Shown piece by piece: positions 33,823 through 42,990 of a stretch of DNA of 64,000 nucleotides (position 1 is the first letter of the stretch; the number at the start of each line of letters is the position of its first letter). The translations under genes were made by a program, and so were the position numbers. The stretch is from Callorhinus ursinus (Eukaryota; Chordata; Mammalia; Carnivora; Otariidae): NCBI RefSeq assembly GCF_003265705.1, contig NW_020313045.1:3241746-3305745 (forward strand). The letters are read 5' to 3'. The notes under the pieces were generated by a model that saw only the letters and a program-made list of their open reading frames with translations, ran no database searches and was not told where the DNA came from.

Positions 33823-33824
33823 AA

Positions 33825-34075
33825 ATGGCCTTATGGCCACGCACTGATCGTCTGGCCCTGGAACACGATAGGTCTCTGGAATGATGCAAATAACTGTTTT
33901 AAATCTGCTGCCACTTTTCTAAATATTAGCATTGGTATTAAACAGAAATGTCTCCTGCCAAAAAAAGAACACTAGGTTTAGGGCCAAAGGGAGTCGATTC
34001 TGACATTCATTATCATTTTTTTTTAATATTTCAATTTGGAGGAAATGAGATAGGGGATAACTGGGTACAGAAGAG
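33825..34075. other. Repeat-free block with octamer motif, candidate enhancer
   Basis: It includes a perfect POU octamer, atgcaaat, at 33,884-33,891, near an inverted ggcc repeat (aatggccttatggccac near 33,824) and AT-rich words. No repeat or coding frame was seen. Function is not shown. Confidence 0.3.
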
Positions 34076-34619
34076 AGTTGTGGGTTTTTTTTTTTTCTTT
34101 TCCTTCCTTTTTTTCTTCTTTTGAGAGGGGGTTGGGCTGAAGCCGTGCATGTCAGAGAATTTACCCAGGAGGATGGCCAACCTGCAGCAGAGTCAATTTA
34201 GTTACAAGATCAAAATCTCTTGACTCACAGGAGACAGTGTTAAAAGGTTGGGAACAGCTACAGATCTGTTAAAATCATGCTTTTGCAGCAAAATCAGATT
34301 CTGAATTGCTTTACAGGCTCTTCATTTATAAAGCCCCTTTCAAGCTAGCAGGTTTTGGTCCAAGCAGTCAGGATGCTTAGGAAGCTGTTGAACCAAGGCA
34401 TTGACTTCAGGCAACCCTCCTCCCCTACCCCCACCCTAAAGCCCAGCCCCCACCTAGGTCAAGTCCAGAGGCTTGAGGGACAGGAAGAAAAAGTGAAGTC
34501 CTAGACCAGGCCTGGTTTTGAGGTGTTTGTGAACTAGGAAGCCATTGCCTGATGCTCTCTCAGAAAGAAACACATTCACAACAGCTACTGTGCCAGACAC
34601 TGTGCCAAATATTTATGGA
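34076..34619. other. Gene-free unique sequence
   Basis: Starts with a T-rich tract at about 34,085-34,122. The segment just left of the hAT element (near 34,590) has a short 'gtgccagacactgtgcca' resembling L2 or MIR wording, too small to call. Confidence 0.45.
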
Positions 34620-34954
34620 CAGGGGTCAGCAAACTAGAGTCCGCGAACAATTTCCAATCCAGCACTTCTTTTTGTGCAGCCTGTGAGCTCAGAATGGTTT
34701 TGACATTATTTTAATGGTTAAAGGAATAATCAAAAACTATTTCGTGACTCATGCAAATTATATGAAAATCAGACTGCAATGTCCATAAGGAGAGTTTTAT
34801 TGGCTCCTGACCATGTCAGTGCATTTACGCCTTATCTGTGGCTGCTTTGGGGGGACAATGGCTGGGTTAAGCAGTGGCAGCAGACATTGTAAGACCCATG
34901 GAGCAGAAAATATTTATGATCTGGCCCTTTACAGAAGAAGTTTGTGGACCCCTG
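34620..34954. mobile_element. Non-autonomous hAT-type DNA transposon
   Basis: The ends are inverted repeats: caggggtcagcaaact at the left and the complement of caggggtccacaaact at the right (14 of 16 match). An 8-bp target duplication is partly preserved (tttatgga at 34,612-34,619 and tttttgca at 34,955-34,962, 6 of 8). The internal 'ccctttacagaagaagtttg' near 34,925 is typical of this group. At 335 bp it cannot encode a transposase, so it was mobilised in trans. Exact family name not assigned. Confidence 0.85.
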
Positions 34955-34962
34955 TTTTTGCA

Positions 34963-35289
34963 ATTCATCTCATTCTTACAGTGGACTTCCAGAGTAGGGC
35001 CCCTGGCTACCCTTATTGCTGTCAGTGGAGAGGGAAGGGAAATGTCGAGAAGTCATTGTACCTAGGCACTTGGCATGACTTGCTTTTTTTCAAAGTCACT
35101 GTTGATGAGATTTCTTTTAAAAGGAGGCACTTTTATAGGTGCTAGGGAGTTGGAGAGGAGTAACAGGCAAAGTCACTGACCCTGGAGAGTTTCAGTCGAA
35201 GGCAGGAGCTGGTTATATGTAGATAGTGTAATTCTTTGAAGTCATAAAATGCTTTTCTTTCCTTTATTTCTTTAAGAAACATGTATATA
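34963..35289. other. Gene-free unique sequence
   Basis: No element or coding region was recognised. Confidence 0.45.
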
Positions 35290-35520
35290 GCCATTGGTAT
35301 GCAGCAGGTCCTAGTCTAAGTGATTGAGAAACATTAACTCATTTAATTCTCTCAGCCACCCTATGAAGTAAATACTACTTCCATTTTAGAGATGGGGAAA
35401 CTGAGGCACATACAGTAAGTTTAGTAACTAACTCCTAGTTGTACAATTAGTGGCAGAGGCAGGCTTTGAATATGGTTGACCCTGATTGGAATGCCCTTGC
35501 TCTGCACCAAGGTCCCGTGC
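35290..35520 (-). mobile_element. MIR SINE, antisense
   Basis: Antisense MIR order: 'ttaactcatttaattctctc' near 35,335, 'atggggaaactgaggcacat' near 35,392 and 'gtggcagaggcaggctttga' near 35,450. The cores are well preserved. Confidence 0.85.
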
Positions 35521-35659
35521 TGGTTTTGCTCTTGTAACGTATCATTTGGTATTTGCAGGAATCCTGTGAGAACAAGAAGTGTTTCTGCTAGTCCCCCTTA
35601 ACAGAGACAGAGATGAGGACCTGAGAAGTTCAGTGACCCAAGGGTGAGCACCTATTTTG

Positions 35660-35900
35660 TGACAAAGCCACGCATGCTCTGATGTCCCCTGCCTACTTCA
35701 CTTCACATCACATCACCCTCTTTTGCTGTTTTGCCCTGAAGCACCATTTGAGTTTCTTTTGGGTTCACTTCACAGTTCTTGCCTATGAGGTTCCCTCTCT
35801 CTGCAACACCCTTCCCCTGCACTCTCCATGCATGTGGCTTCTTTTCATCTCTCAGATGAGGTGATCTTAGCAAAAGATAGGTCCTGCTTCTCCCACAAAG
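35660..35900 (+). mobile_element. L2 LINE fragment
   Basis: Sense L2 order: 'ttgcctatgaggttccctct' near 35,779, 'ctgcaacacccttcccctgc' near 35,801 and 'cttcttttcatctctcagat' near 35,838. Confidence 0.6.
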
Positions 35901-35929
35901 AGATCCTCAAATAACAGTAGTTATTTCTT

Positions 35930-36190
35930 TCTCATGCAAAAGTCTGTGTAGGCATCAAAGGCTGGTAGGCAGCTTCATACTCATGAAGGACCAGTCTCCT
36001 TCTTCAACATGGCTCGGTCTTAGGATCTAAAAATATTTCTGCAGTTCCTGCCATCACATCTGACTTCCAGTCAGCCAAAAGGGGGAAGAGAAAGTAGAAC
36101 AACCCACATCTTTGGCCCACATTCCATAAGCCAGGATTTAGTCAGATGGCCACACCTAGCTGCAAGGGAATTTGGGAAAACCAATCTTGT
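35930..36190. mobile_element. Probable ancient interspersed repeat, unclassified
   Basis: It contains 'catgcaaaagtctgtgtagg' near 35,934, a 'cagttcctgccatcacatct' segment near 36,042 and 'gatggccacacctagctgca' near 36,144. Similar wording recurs near 42,080, so these are two diverged copies of one family. Confidence 0.5.
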
Positions 36191-36339
36191 CTCTTAAAGG
36201 CTTTATGCCCAACCAGAAAGTAGAGAGCGCTGGTGATGAGCAAGAAGGGAGAATAGGCATGGGAAGACAACAGTGTTCCTTAAGAGTACTTCCCCAATTA
36301 ATAATATGGTTTGATCTGTGTATTATTTAATATCTTTCT
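36191..36339. other. Gene-free unique sequence
   Basis: No element or coding region was recognised in this short gap. Confidence 0.4.
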
Positions 36340-36660
36340 CACTAAGCCAAAACTAAGACCTTCTAACCTGTTTCTACTATGTCTCCAGCACTTAGCAGAG
36401 AGCTGGGCACATTGTAGCTGCTCAGGTTTTTTTTTTTTTTTTCCTGTTAAGATTTCATTTGTTTAGAGAGAGCAGGGGGAAGGGCAGAAAGAGAAGGAGA
36501 GAGAGAATCTCAAGCAGAGTCTGCGCTGTGCATGAAGCCTGACACCGGGCTCAATCCCACTACCCTGAGATCATGACCTGAGCTGAAACCAAGAGTTGAC
36601 ACTTAACCAACTGAGCCACCTAGGTGCCCCTGCTCAGTATTTTTTTGAATGCATGCCCAG
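36340..36660 (+). mobile_element. L2 LINE 3' end, split by a Can-SINE
   Basis: The left part (to 36,425) has 'cagcacttagcagagagctg' and 'gcacattgtagctgctcag', the L2 3' terminal motif. The right part resumes at 36,638 with a few bases and a T-rich 'gaatgcatg'. The Can-SINE at 36,426-36,630 sits between. Confidence 0.5.
36426..36630 (-). mobile_element. Can-SINE, antisense, full length
   Basis: A long poly(T) (complement of the tail) starts at 36,427 and the head complement gagccacctaggtgcccc ends at 36,630. A short target duplication, tgctcag, lies at 36,419-36,425 and 36,631-36,637. It is inserted in an L2 3' end. Confidence 0.93.
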
Positions 36661-37734
36661 AAGGGTCAGGAATGGAAGTCAGGACACCAAGCTCTTGCCT
36701 GTTTCTCCAGCTCTAAGCCAAGGGAGGCAAAGGATACCTTATCTTGTTTAAACTACAAATAAGAGAATTCCAGGAAAAGAGTAGAAAGGTGGGTATTCTT
36801 TTCCTGACCCCTTGGGTAAAGTTGTATTGTCTGATCAGTGATTAATTGCCCACTTGGTGAGAGAGACACCCAGTGAGCATGGGATACAGTGAACACATGC
36901 AGGGGTCAACAACAATGGCCTGACTCAATAACAAGAGGGCTGGTCTCAAGAAGGTGTGCAACCCTCTAAGTCATGCTTCCATTTCATGAGCCCTGGAGGA
37001 TAGGGAATGTAACCACAGGTCCATTATTTGAACATAGTTAGGACCAAGTATCATACTCTTTAGTGAAATCTCTGCTAGCCAAGGTCATTCTTATAGCTCT
37101 CTCACCAAAGAATATCGTTTGTAGCCACTTAGAGTTTTCATTTTGCAGAATGCTAAGTAGAGATATCATTTGTCAACTCCCTACTATGTGCCAGGAACAG
37201 CGAGTCCCTTGAACATATATGATCAGCCAAGCACTCAACTGCTATGAGAAATTTCCAGGGTAGCCAATGGAAGCAACAATATTCCACGTTCACCAAACTA
37301 TTTCCTTTATTCCTCTTAAGCTCACAGAAAGGCTACATTTCTTTTCTTCTCTTTGATGGAGGTGGGGTGGGGCATGTAAACAGATCTGGTCAGTGGAACA
37401 CAGGCAGAAATGACATAAACCACCTCCGGACTTGGCTCCTTCTTTTTTCTATCGTCCCCTTCCATGGTATGGTTAGCCATGTGTAAAGATGCTCAAGCTA
37501 TAATATAGAAGAGGCCCGTACCTTTGAATCCTTATGTCTCCCTGTGGGAGACATCTCCAATGTACATCTTCAGACTCTCTAGGGTCTCACCTATACGTTA
37601 TTCCAGCCACTGCTGTGGTGACCAGCACCCCAAAGGTTCAAGCCTACAACTCTTATGTATACCGTAGCTTCTTTGTGGATGGTTGACACAGGATAACTCA
37701 GAGGTGTGGGGGTGCAAAGCCTCGTTGGGATAAG
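36661..37734. other. Gene-free sequence with a short L2-like word
   Basis: Mostly unique. A small 'ctccctactatgtgccagga' near 37,177 is antisense L2 wording, only some 40 bp long. No coding region. Confidence 0.4.
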
Positions 37735-39010
37735 CTTTGTTTGTTTCTTTTGTTTTTGCCAGTTTTACTGAGAAATAATTGCCATACGTCACTGTATAAA
37801 TTTAAGGTATACAGCATGATAATTTGATTTGCATATAGACTGAAATGATTATCACAATAGGTGCGGCCAATACCCATCTTCTCATATAGGTACAATAGTA
37901 AGAAAAGAGAGAAGAAAAGAGAAAAAATATGCTTGTGATGAGGGCATAGGATCTACTTCCTTAACAACTTTCCCATGTATCACACAGCAGTGTTAGCTAC
38001 AGCCCTCACCTTATACATTACATCCCCAGTACTTACCTATCTTATAACTGGAACTGTGTGCCTTCGACCTCCTTGTAATACTCCCTCCCCCTCCAACCTC
38101 TGCCTCTGGTAACTGTGTCTGATTTCTTTTTCTATGAGCTTTTTTAAAAAATTCTATTTATAAATGAGACCCTACAATATTTGTCTTTCTCTATCTGACT
38201 TATTTCACTCAGTATAATGCCTACAAGTTCCATCCATGTTGTCACAAATGGTAGGATTTTCTCAATTTTTAAGGCTGAATAATATTTGGGTGTGTGTGTG
38301 TGTATCTCACAACTCGTTTTTTCTAAGATTTTAATTAATTATTTATAGCACAAGCGGAGGGAGGGGCAGAGGGAGAAGGAGAGAGAGAATCTTAAGCAGA
38401 CTCTGCCCTGAGCTTGGAGCCAGACGTGGGGCTCCATCCCATGACCCTGATATCATGACCTGAGCCGAAATCAAGAGTCTGATAAAACTGACTGAGCCAC
38501 CCAGGCACCCCTGTATCTCACAACTCTTTTATCCATTCATCCATCCATCCGTCAGTGGGCGCTTAGGTTGTACCTAGGTTGTTTTCTGTGTCCTTGGCTG
38601 CTGTAAGCAATGCTACTCTGAACATGGAGGTGCCGATATCTTTTCGAGTCAGTGTTTTTCTTTCCTTTGGATAGGTGCCCAAAAGTGGAATTGCTGAATC
38701 ATATGATAGTTTTATTTTTAATTTTTTGAGGAAACTCCATGCTGTTTTCCATAGTGGCTGCACCAATTCACATTCCCACCAACAGTGCCCCAGGGTTCCC
38801 TTTCCTCCACAGCCACACCAGCACTTGTTAGCCTTCTTGTCTTTTTGATGATGCCCATTCTAACAGGTATGAGATGATGATCTCACTGTGGTTTTAATTT
38901 GTACTTCCAACATGACCAGTGACATTGAGCATCTTTTCACATACCTGTTGTCCCACTGTATATCTTCTTTGGAAAAATATCTTTTCAGGTCCTTGGGACA
39001 AACTTTTGAT
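37735..39010 (-). mobile_element. L1 LINE, antisense, 3' end, split by a Can-SINE
   Basis: A T-rich tail at 37,735-37,757 is followed by the complement of the 3' UTR (gtttactgagaaataattg-like wording near 37,763) and then the ORF2 C-terminus (ccaccaacagtgccccaggg near 38,777). A Can-SINE interrupts it at 38,316-38,511. It fades out near 39,010. Confidence 0.85.
38316..38511 (-). mobile_element. Can-SINE, antisense, inside L1
   Basis: The tail complement (taagattttaattaattat) and head complement (gagccacccaggcacccc) are clear. The 15-bp target duplication tgtatctcacaactc is perfect at 38,301-38,315 and 38,512-38,526. It is therefore a fairly young insertion into an older L1. Confidence 0.95.
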
Positions 39011-39439
39011 CCATGGGGATGGGAGCCAATAGACAAATGCCTCACCAATTTTCTATCAGGTACATACTCATAAGGTGCATTTCAAGTCCTTTGTCAGAGT
39101 CTGTGGGATCACACACCCTATTGCCCTCAGTGGCCCTACCGAGTCATTGGCCTAGCAAGGATTCCTTGTACCGACCCCTCCTTCTAACCTGCTTCACGCT
39201 GTTTGTTCTCACCCCTGCTGCCTGCTATTGTGGTGCCCATAAAGCACTTGCACATCAGCCTTTTGCTCGGTGTCCGCTTTCTGTGGGATCCTGTTTAAGA
39301 TACTCTGCTGGACGGAGAGATTTCTGGGACAGCCACCCAACCGGGAACATCAATGTTGGATCTTATGTGAGTGAGAAATAAATTAGGATTGTATCCAGCT
39401 ATTGAAAATGGGTTTGCTTATGACAGTAGCAAATGCTAA
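39011..39439. other. Unassigned segment with a few LTR-like features
   Basis: After the L1, the stretch 39,090-39,390 is C/T-rich and higher in CpG than its surroundings. It contains 'cataaagcacttgcacatca' and 'gagtgagaaataaattagga', which look like a polyadenylation region of an LTR. No family is recognised. Confidence 0.3.
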
Positions 39440-39575
39440 TTACCCTGATTCATATATTACTGTCCTTTTCCAAATAACAGAACTGAGTTCAGAAAATTGA
39501 AATAACTTTCCCAAACTGTGTGCAGTTTGTGTTAGAACTGGGGTTCAAATCAAGGTCTGCTTAATTTGTAGTGAT
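39440..39575 (-). mobile_element. MIR SINE fragment, antisense
   Basis: Antisense MIR order: 'taactttcccaaactgtgtg' near 39,503 and 'gaactggggttcaaatcaag' near 39,535. Confidence 0.65.
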
Positions 39576-40158
39576 TTCCTGGGACATCATAATTTATATG
39601 AGCCATTGACAGAATTTCCACAAATTCGTGACCTTTTAGAGGAGCATCTTCCTCTTTCTTCCCCCCGCCCACATCATCCAGTCTGATGGGATAGGTATTT
39701 GCCTAGCCGACCTCAACCCAAAAAATACTAGTATAGGGAACCTCCCTCTTTCTATCAATTAGCATCCATTGATGTGCCTGCCTACTTCTTTATTTTGTTG
39801 GGTAGGGTTGAGGGGAAGACTTTCTTTGAGGACTATGCAAATACGTGGGTGAGAATTTGGCAAGGTCTCAGTTCTTAATTTTCCTCTTAGTTTATTTAGA
39901 GTTTATTCCTCTTAGATTGTTTAGTCAAGCAAACATCATTTATTATATGAAAAAAAGTTTTTATATGACGCATTCAGAAAAGTGGCAAAAAAAAGTAAAA
40001 TCACCTATAATATCAGGAATGAAATAAATTATTCAAAGTGAGGGGGAAAGAACTCCCACCCCCCAACAAGTCCCCAGACTCGACCATTGTCAGACTTGCC
40101 TCCCAAAGAAGAGCATTGTTAAGAATTTGGGGCAAAGCTATTCCTGTACAGATCCCTC
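39576..40158. other. Gene-free unique sequence
   Basis: A segment near 39,980-40,020 (aagtaaaatcacctataata) recalls old antisense L1 3' sequence. Otherwise nothing was assigned. Confidence 0.4.
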
Positions 40159-40252
40159 CATCTGTCTGTCTGTCTATCTGTCTATCTATCTATCTATTAT
40201 CTATCTATCCATTTATCTATCATCTATCTACCTACCTATCCATCTATCTATT
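40159..40252. repeat. (TCTA)n/(TCTG)n compound microsatellite
   Basis: TCTG units at the left pass into TCTA units with interruptions (ttat, catt, tacc). The longest pure TCTA stretch is about 5 units. This class is commonly polymorphic. Confidence 0.95.
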
Positions 40253-40379
40253 CACATATACAGTTATGATCATTTTGTACATACAGTTAAAAACCAAAAA
40301 ATTCGGTGTTATTCCGTACGATGAAATCTTTTTCTCTTAATTCTATATTATGAAATATTCATCGAGGCATATTTGTAAT

Positions 40380-40500
40380 TCTACAAATATTCAGCATCAG
40401 CATCATCTATTCAGCAAATATTTACTGATCACCTGCTTTGTGCTAGGTGCTGTCTTAGACTTGCAGTCGTAACGGTCAACATGACCACGTTTCTACTTTA
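40380..40500 (-). mobile_element. L2 LINE 3' fragment, antisense
   Basis: The antisense L2 start is visible: 'cagcaaatatttactgatca' near 40,411 and 'gtgctaggtgctgtcttaga' near 40,440. Confidence 0.6.
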
Positions 40501-41015
40501 ATGAGTCATGCAATAAAAACTGACCTTATGATATAATATTGCACTGCATAGAAGTATCACATTTTACTTAACCAATGACCCAGGGACAGGCGTTCTAGGT
40601 TGTTTCAACTTTATTTGTTGTTACAAAAAAATAGTGTAATGAACATCCTTGAATATATATCTTCACGTACTCATGCTAACATTTCCGCGGACTGGAAGCC
40701 TAGAAACAGAATTATTAGCTCACTTTCAGCGTTGTAATAGATACGCTAATTTACCATCCAAAATATTGTACCAATGTTTTGATAGAGTTTGAATCTGCTC
40801 TATTTTCCCTAGCCTCTCCTGCACTTAATGTGATGAGTGTTGGGTTTTCTTTCCCCATCTTTAAGGTGAAAATAATATCTCACTGTTGCTTTTATGCACT
40901 TTAATACATGGCAAGTCTGAGCACCATTTCCCATGTTTGCTGGCTGAATGCATTTCTTTTGTGAATGGCTCTTCATATCATTTATCCACTTGTTTATTGT
41001 TTATTTCTTCTCATG
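40501..41015 (-). mobile_element. Probable old L1 LINE fragment, antisense
   Basis: The wording 'ctaggttgtttcaactttat' near 40,593, 'aatgaacatccttgaatata' near 40,638, 'gaagcctagaaacagaatta' near 40,695, and then 'tgaatgcatttcttttgtga' near 40,945, follows the order of antisense ORF2/3' regions of ancient L1M elements. It is strongly diverged. Confidence 0.5.
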
Positions 41016-41019
41016 AATT

Positions 41020-41300
41020 AATATTGGGCTCCTAGTGTGGTGAACATAACAGATTCCTTCAACGAGCTTCCAGTCCTGCAGGGAAGACAGTGGACAATGG
41101 TAAAAAGAAGCAGATGCATCCAATGAAAGTGTTGTATCAGGTTCTGTGGGGGCACATAACAGTCTGGGGTGAGAGTCGGCAGGGCAGTCTTCCAGGTAGA
41201 GAAGATATTTAACAGTAGGAGGAACTGGCCAGGTGCAAGTGGATAGCAGACTTAAATTCCAGGATAAGGACACAGCAAGCATGAGTGCAGTTATGAGCGT
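41020..41300 (-). mobile_element. L2 LINE fragment, antisense
   Basis: Antisense L2 order: 'tccttcaacgagcttccagt' near 41,055, 'agggaagacagtggacaatg' near 41,080, and later 'ggaactggccaggtgcaagt' near 41,221. Confidence 0.6.
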
Positions 41301-41419
41301 TGGGTTTAGCTTTATTATTTACTTACATATCTGTATAGATACAAGTTCTTATATTCACAGACTGATGAGACCAGGTGATATTAAGATTACAAAATAATTA
41401 GTCTTTAATAATGGTAATA

Positions 41420-41640
41420 GTAGTAACAATAATAGCCAACATTACTTTCATCTAGTATATGCGGGATACTCCTATGAGCACTGCACATGTATTACGTCGT
41501 TTAATCCTCCCTCAACCCCTGTACTAGGTACTATTTTATTATTCCCATTTTACTGATGAACAAACTGAGGCACAGCCAGGAAGTTGTGAAGTCTGTTCTT
41601 GGCACTTGTGCAGCTGGTATGCCTTGACTCAGTCTATTTC
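41420..41640 (-). mobile_element. MIR SINE, antisense
   Basis: Antisense MIR order: 'aatagccaacattactttca' near 41,431, 'tcgtttaatcctccctcaac' near 41,497, 'actgatgaacaaactgaggc' near 41,552. The right end is diverged. Confidence 0.75.
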
Positions 41641-41829
41641 CATTGTCTTCCTCTTAGGATTCACTTTAAGACCTAGGGCTTCATAGGTTTCCATCCCATA
41701 GTTGTGTGATGGTGTTGGGACGATGACTCTGAGCTTTAGATTCTTCTTCTGTAAAAGAAAAATAATTATGCTAATGATACCTAACATCGATAGACCACTT
41801 TCTGTGTCAGCTAGGTAAGTTGGGTTACA

Positions 41830-42140
41830 TCTCAGTTAAAGAAAATAATGCTTATAATCACAAAGGGTTCTTTCTTGCTCATGCTACATCATTAGTCGGC
41901 TGGGACCTCCACTCCGCATCTCCTTTCTCTAGCACTTTGGCTCTTGGGGCTCCGTCGGGGCACAGGTGTCCACGGTCCCTGCAGTAGGGGGGGAAAGGCA
42001 TTACAGTGTCTTCCACTAGCAGCCCCATGCTTCCATTCAGCAATGGTGCATATTCTTCCTCTTTCACTTCATTGGCAGAAGCAAGTCATGTGGCCACACC
42101 TGAGCTCCAACACCCAGAAAGGCTGTCCAGCCAGGTTATG
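41830..42140. mobile_element. Probable ancient interspersed repeat, unclassified
   Basis: 'ctttcttgctcatgctacat' near 41,870 and 'gcaagtcatgtggccacacc' near 42,082 match the style of the element at 35.9-36.2 kb. It supports a shared family I cannot name. Confidence 0.45.
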
Positions 42141-42174
42141 GAGGGAAGAACAAGACCACAGATCAACTACTCTC

Positions 42175-42365
42175 ACTGATGTGCCAACTCTTTTCTAAGT
42201 GTTTTCGTGTAGTGACTCTACTTGCCAACACCTGGTGTACTTACTGATGGCTGTGCCCATTTTAAGGATGAGGAAGTTGAGGCACAGAATGGTCACTTGG
42301 CTAGTTAGTTGTAAAGCCAAGTTTCAACCCCAGCGGTCAGTCCCCATGTCCCATGCTCTTGAAGT
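42175..42365 (-). mobile_element. MIR SINE, antisense
   Basis: Antisense MIR order: 'ggatgaggaagttgaggcac' near 42,267, followed by 'agttgtaaagccaagtttca' near 42,308. It directly follows the old repeat. Confidence 0.65.
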
Positions 42366-42629
42366 CTGTTACAGTTACCCTACAGGGTTTTCAGGAGAAT
42401 AATAGATAGAAAGGGACTTGAACAATGCAGAGGACCATAAATAGTATTCGCATTGTTGCTGCTGCTTCCTCAGTGTTCTGGCCTCAGGAAGCCCTTAGGC
42501 AGGGAAATTGACTTGACTCAGCCCTTCCTAGCAGGCTTCTCCCTCTCCACCACCCAACCAGAAAGACACAGATTTTTCAGGAGGCATTGCCGCCTTTAGC
42601 CATGAATGAGTCCCGCCCAAACAGCCCAG
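42366..42629. other. Gene-free unique sequence
   Basis: No element or coding region was recognised. Confidence 0.4.
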
Positions 42630-42990
42630 TACACAGTCTTTTTTCCAGTCCAACTCCCAATAACCTAAAAATCTCAAGCAAGCGCGGTGAATCAAATGAA
42701 TAAATATCAGTCACCAGAGGGCCGGCTCTGTGAATAAGTCATGTAGCACAATGTAAAGTGGGATAACACGTTGTAAATTAATGTTGTTAAAATGAATACT
42801 TGATAGTAATCCCAAGGAAGGCTATTTACCATCAGCACTTGAAGCGACAGGAGCAGCGTGGAAGCCAAAGCAATTTGCATCGCATGGAAACACTCAGGTT
42901 TGCCACTGCTGCTGAATTCTCAAACGCTTTGGCTCTTCTCCATGTGCAGCACAGTTTAATGTTTACCTAAAAAGCAACGGGGCAGGGAGG
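42630..42990. other. Repeat-free block with CTCF-like and octamer motifs, candidate enhancer or insulator
   Basis: About 360 bp with no transposon or frame. It has a CTCF-like tcaccagagggccgg (42,711-42,725) and a perfect POU octamer atttgcat (42,873-42,880) next to gcatggaaac. AT-rich homeodomain-like words (gtaaattaatg near 42,774) lie between. Its texture is that of a conserved element. Confidence 0.35.
42711..42730 (+). promoter_or_regulatory. CTCF-like motif
   Basis: The core caccagagggc agrees with the CTCF consensus core, with weaker agreement at the 3' side (cggctctg instead of gc-rich continuation). Binding is not shown by sequence alone. Confidence 0.4.

Larger units (their letters stand above)
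32556..33824. other. Gene-free sequence with pyrimidine and AAAAT repeats
   Basis: Frames of 77-123 codons overlap on both strands and are driven by local composition. No domain is recognisable. Simple repeats are listed separately. Confidence 0.4.

Noticed and set aside
40159..40252. Regular short repeats that might suggest a CRISPR-like array
   Set aside because: Units are 4 bp with no spacers. It is a microsatellite in mammalian DNA.
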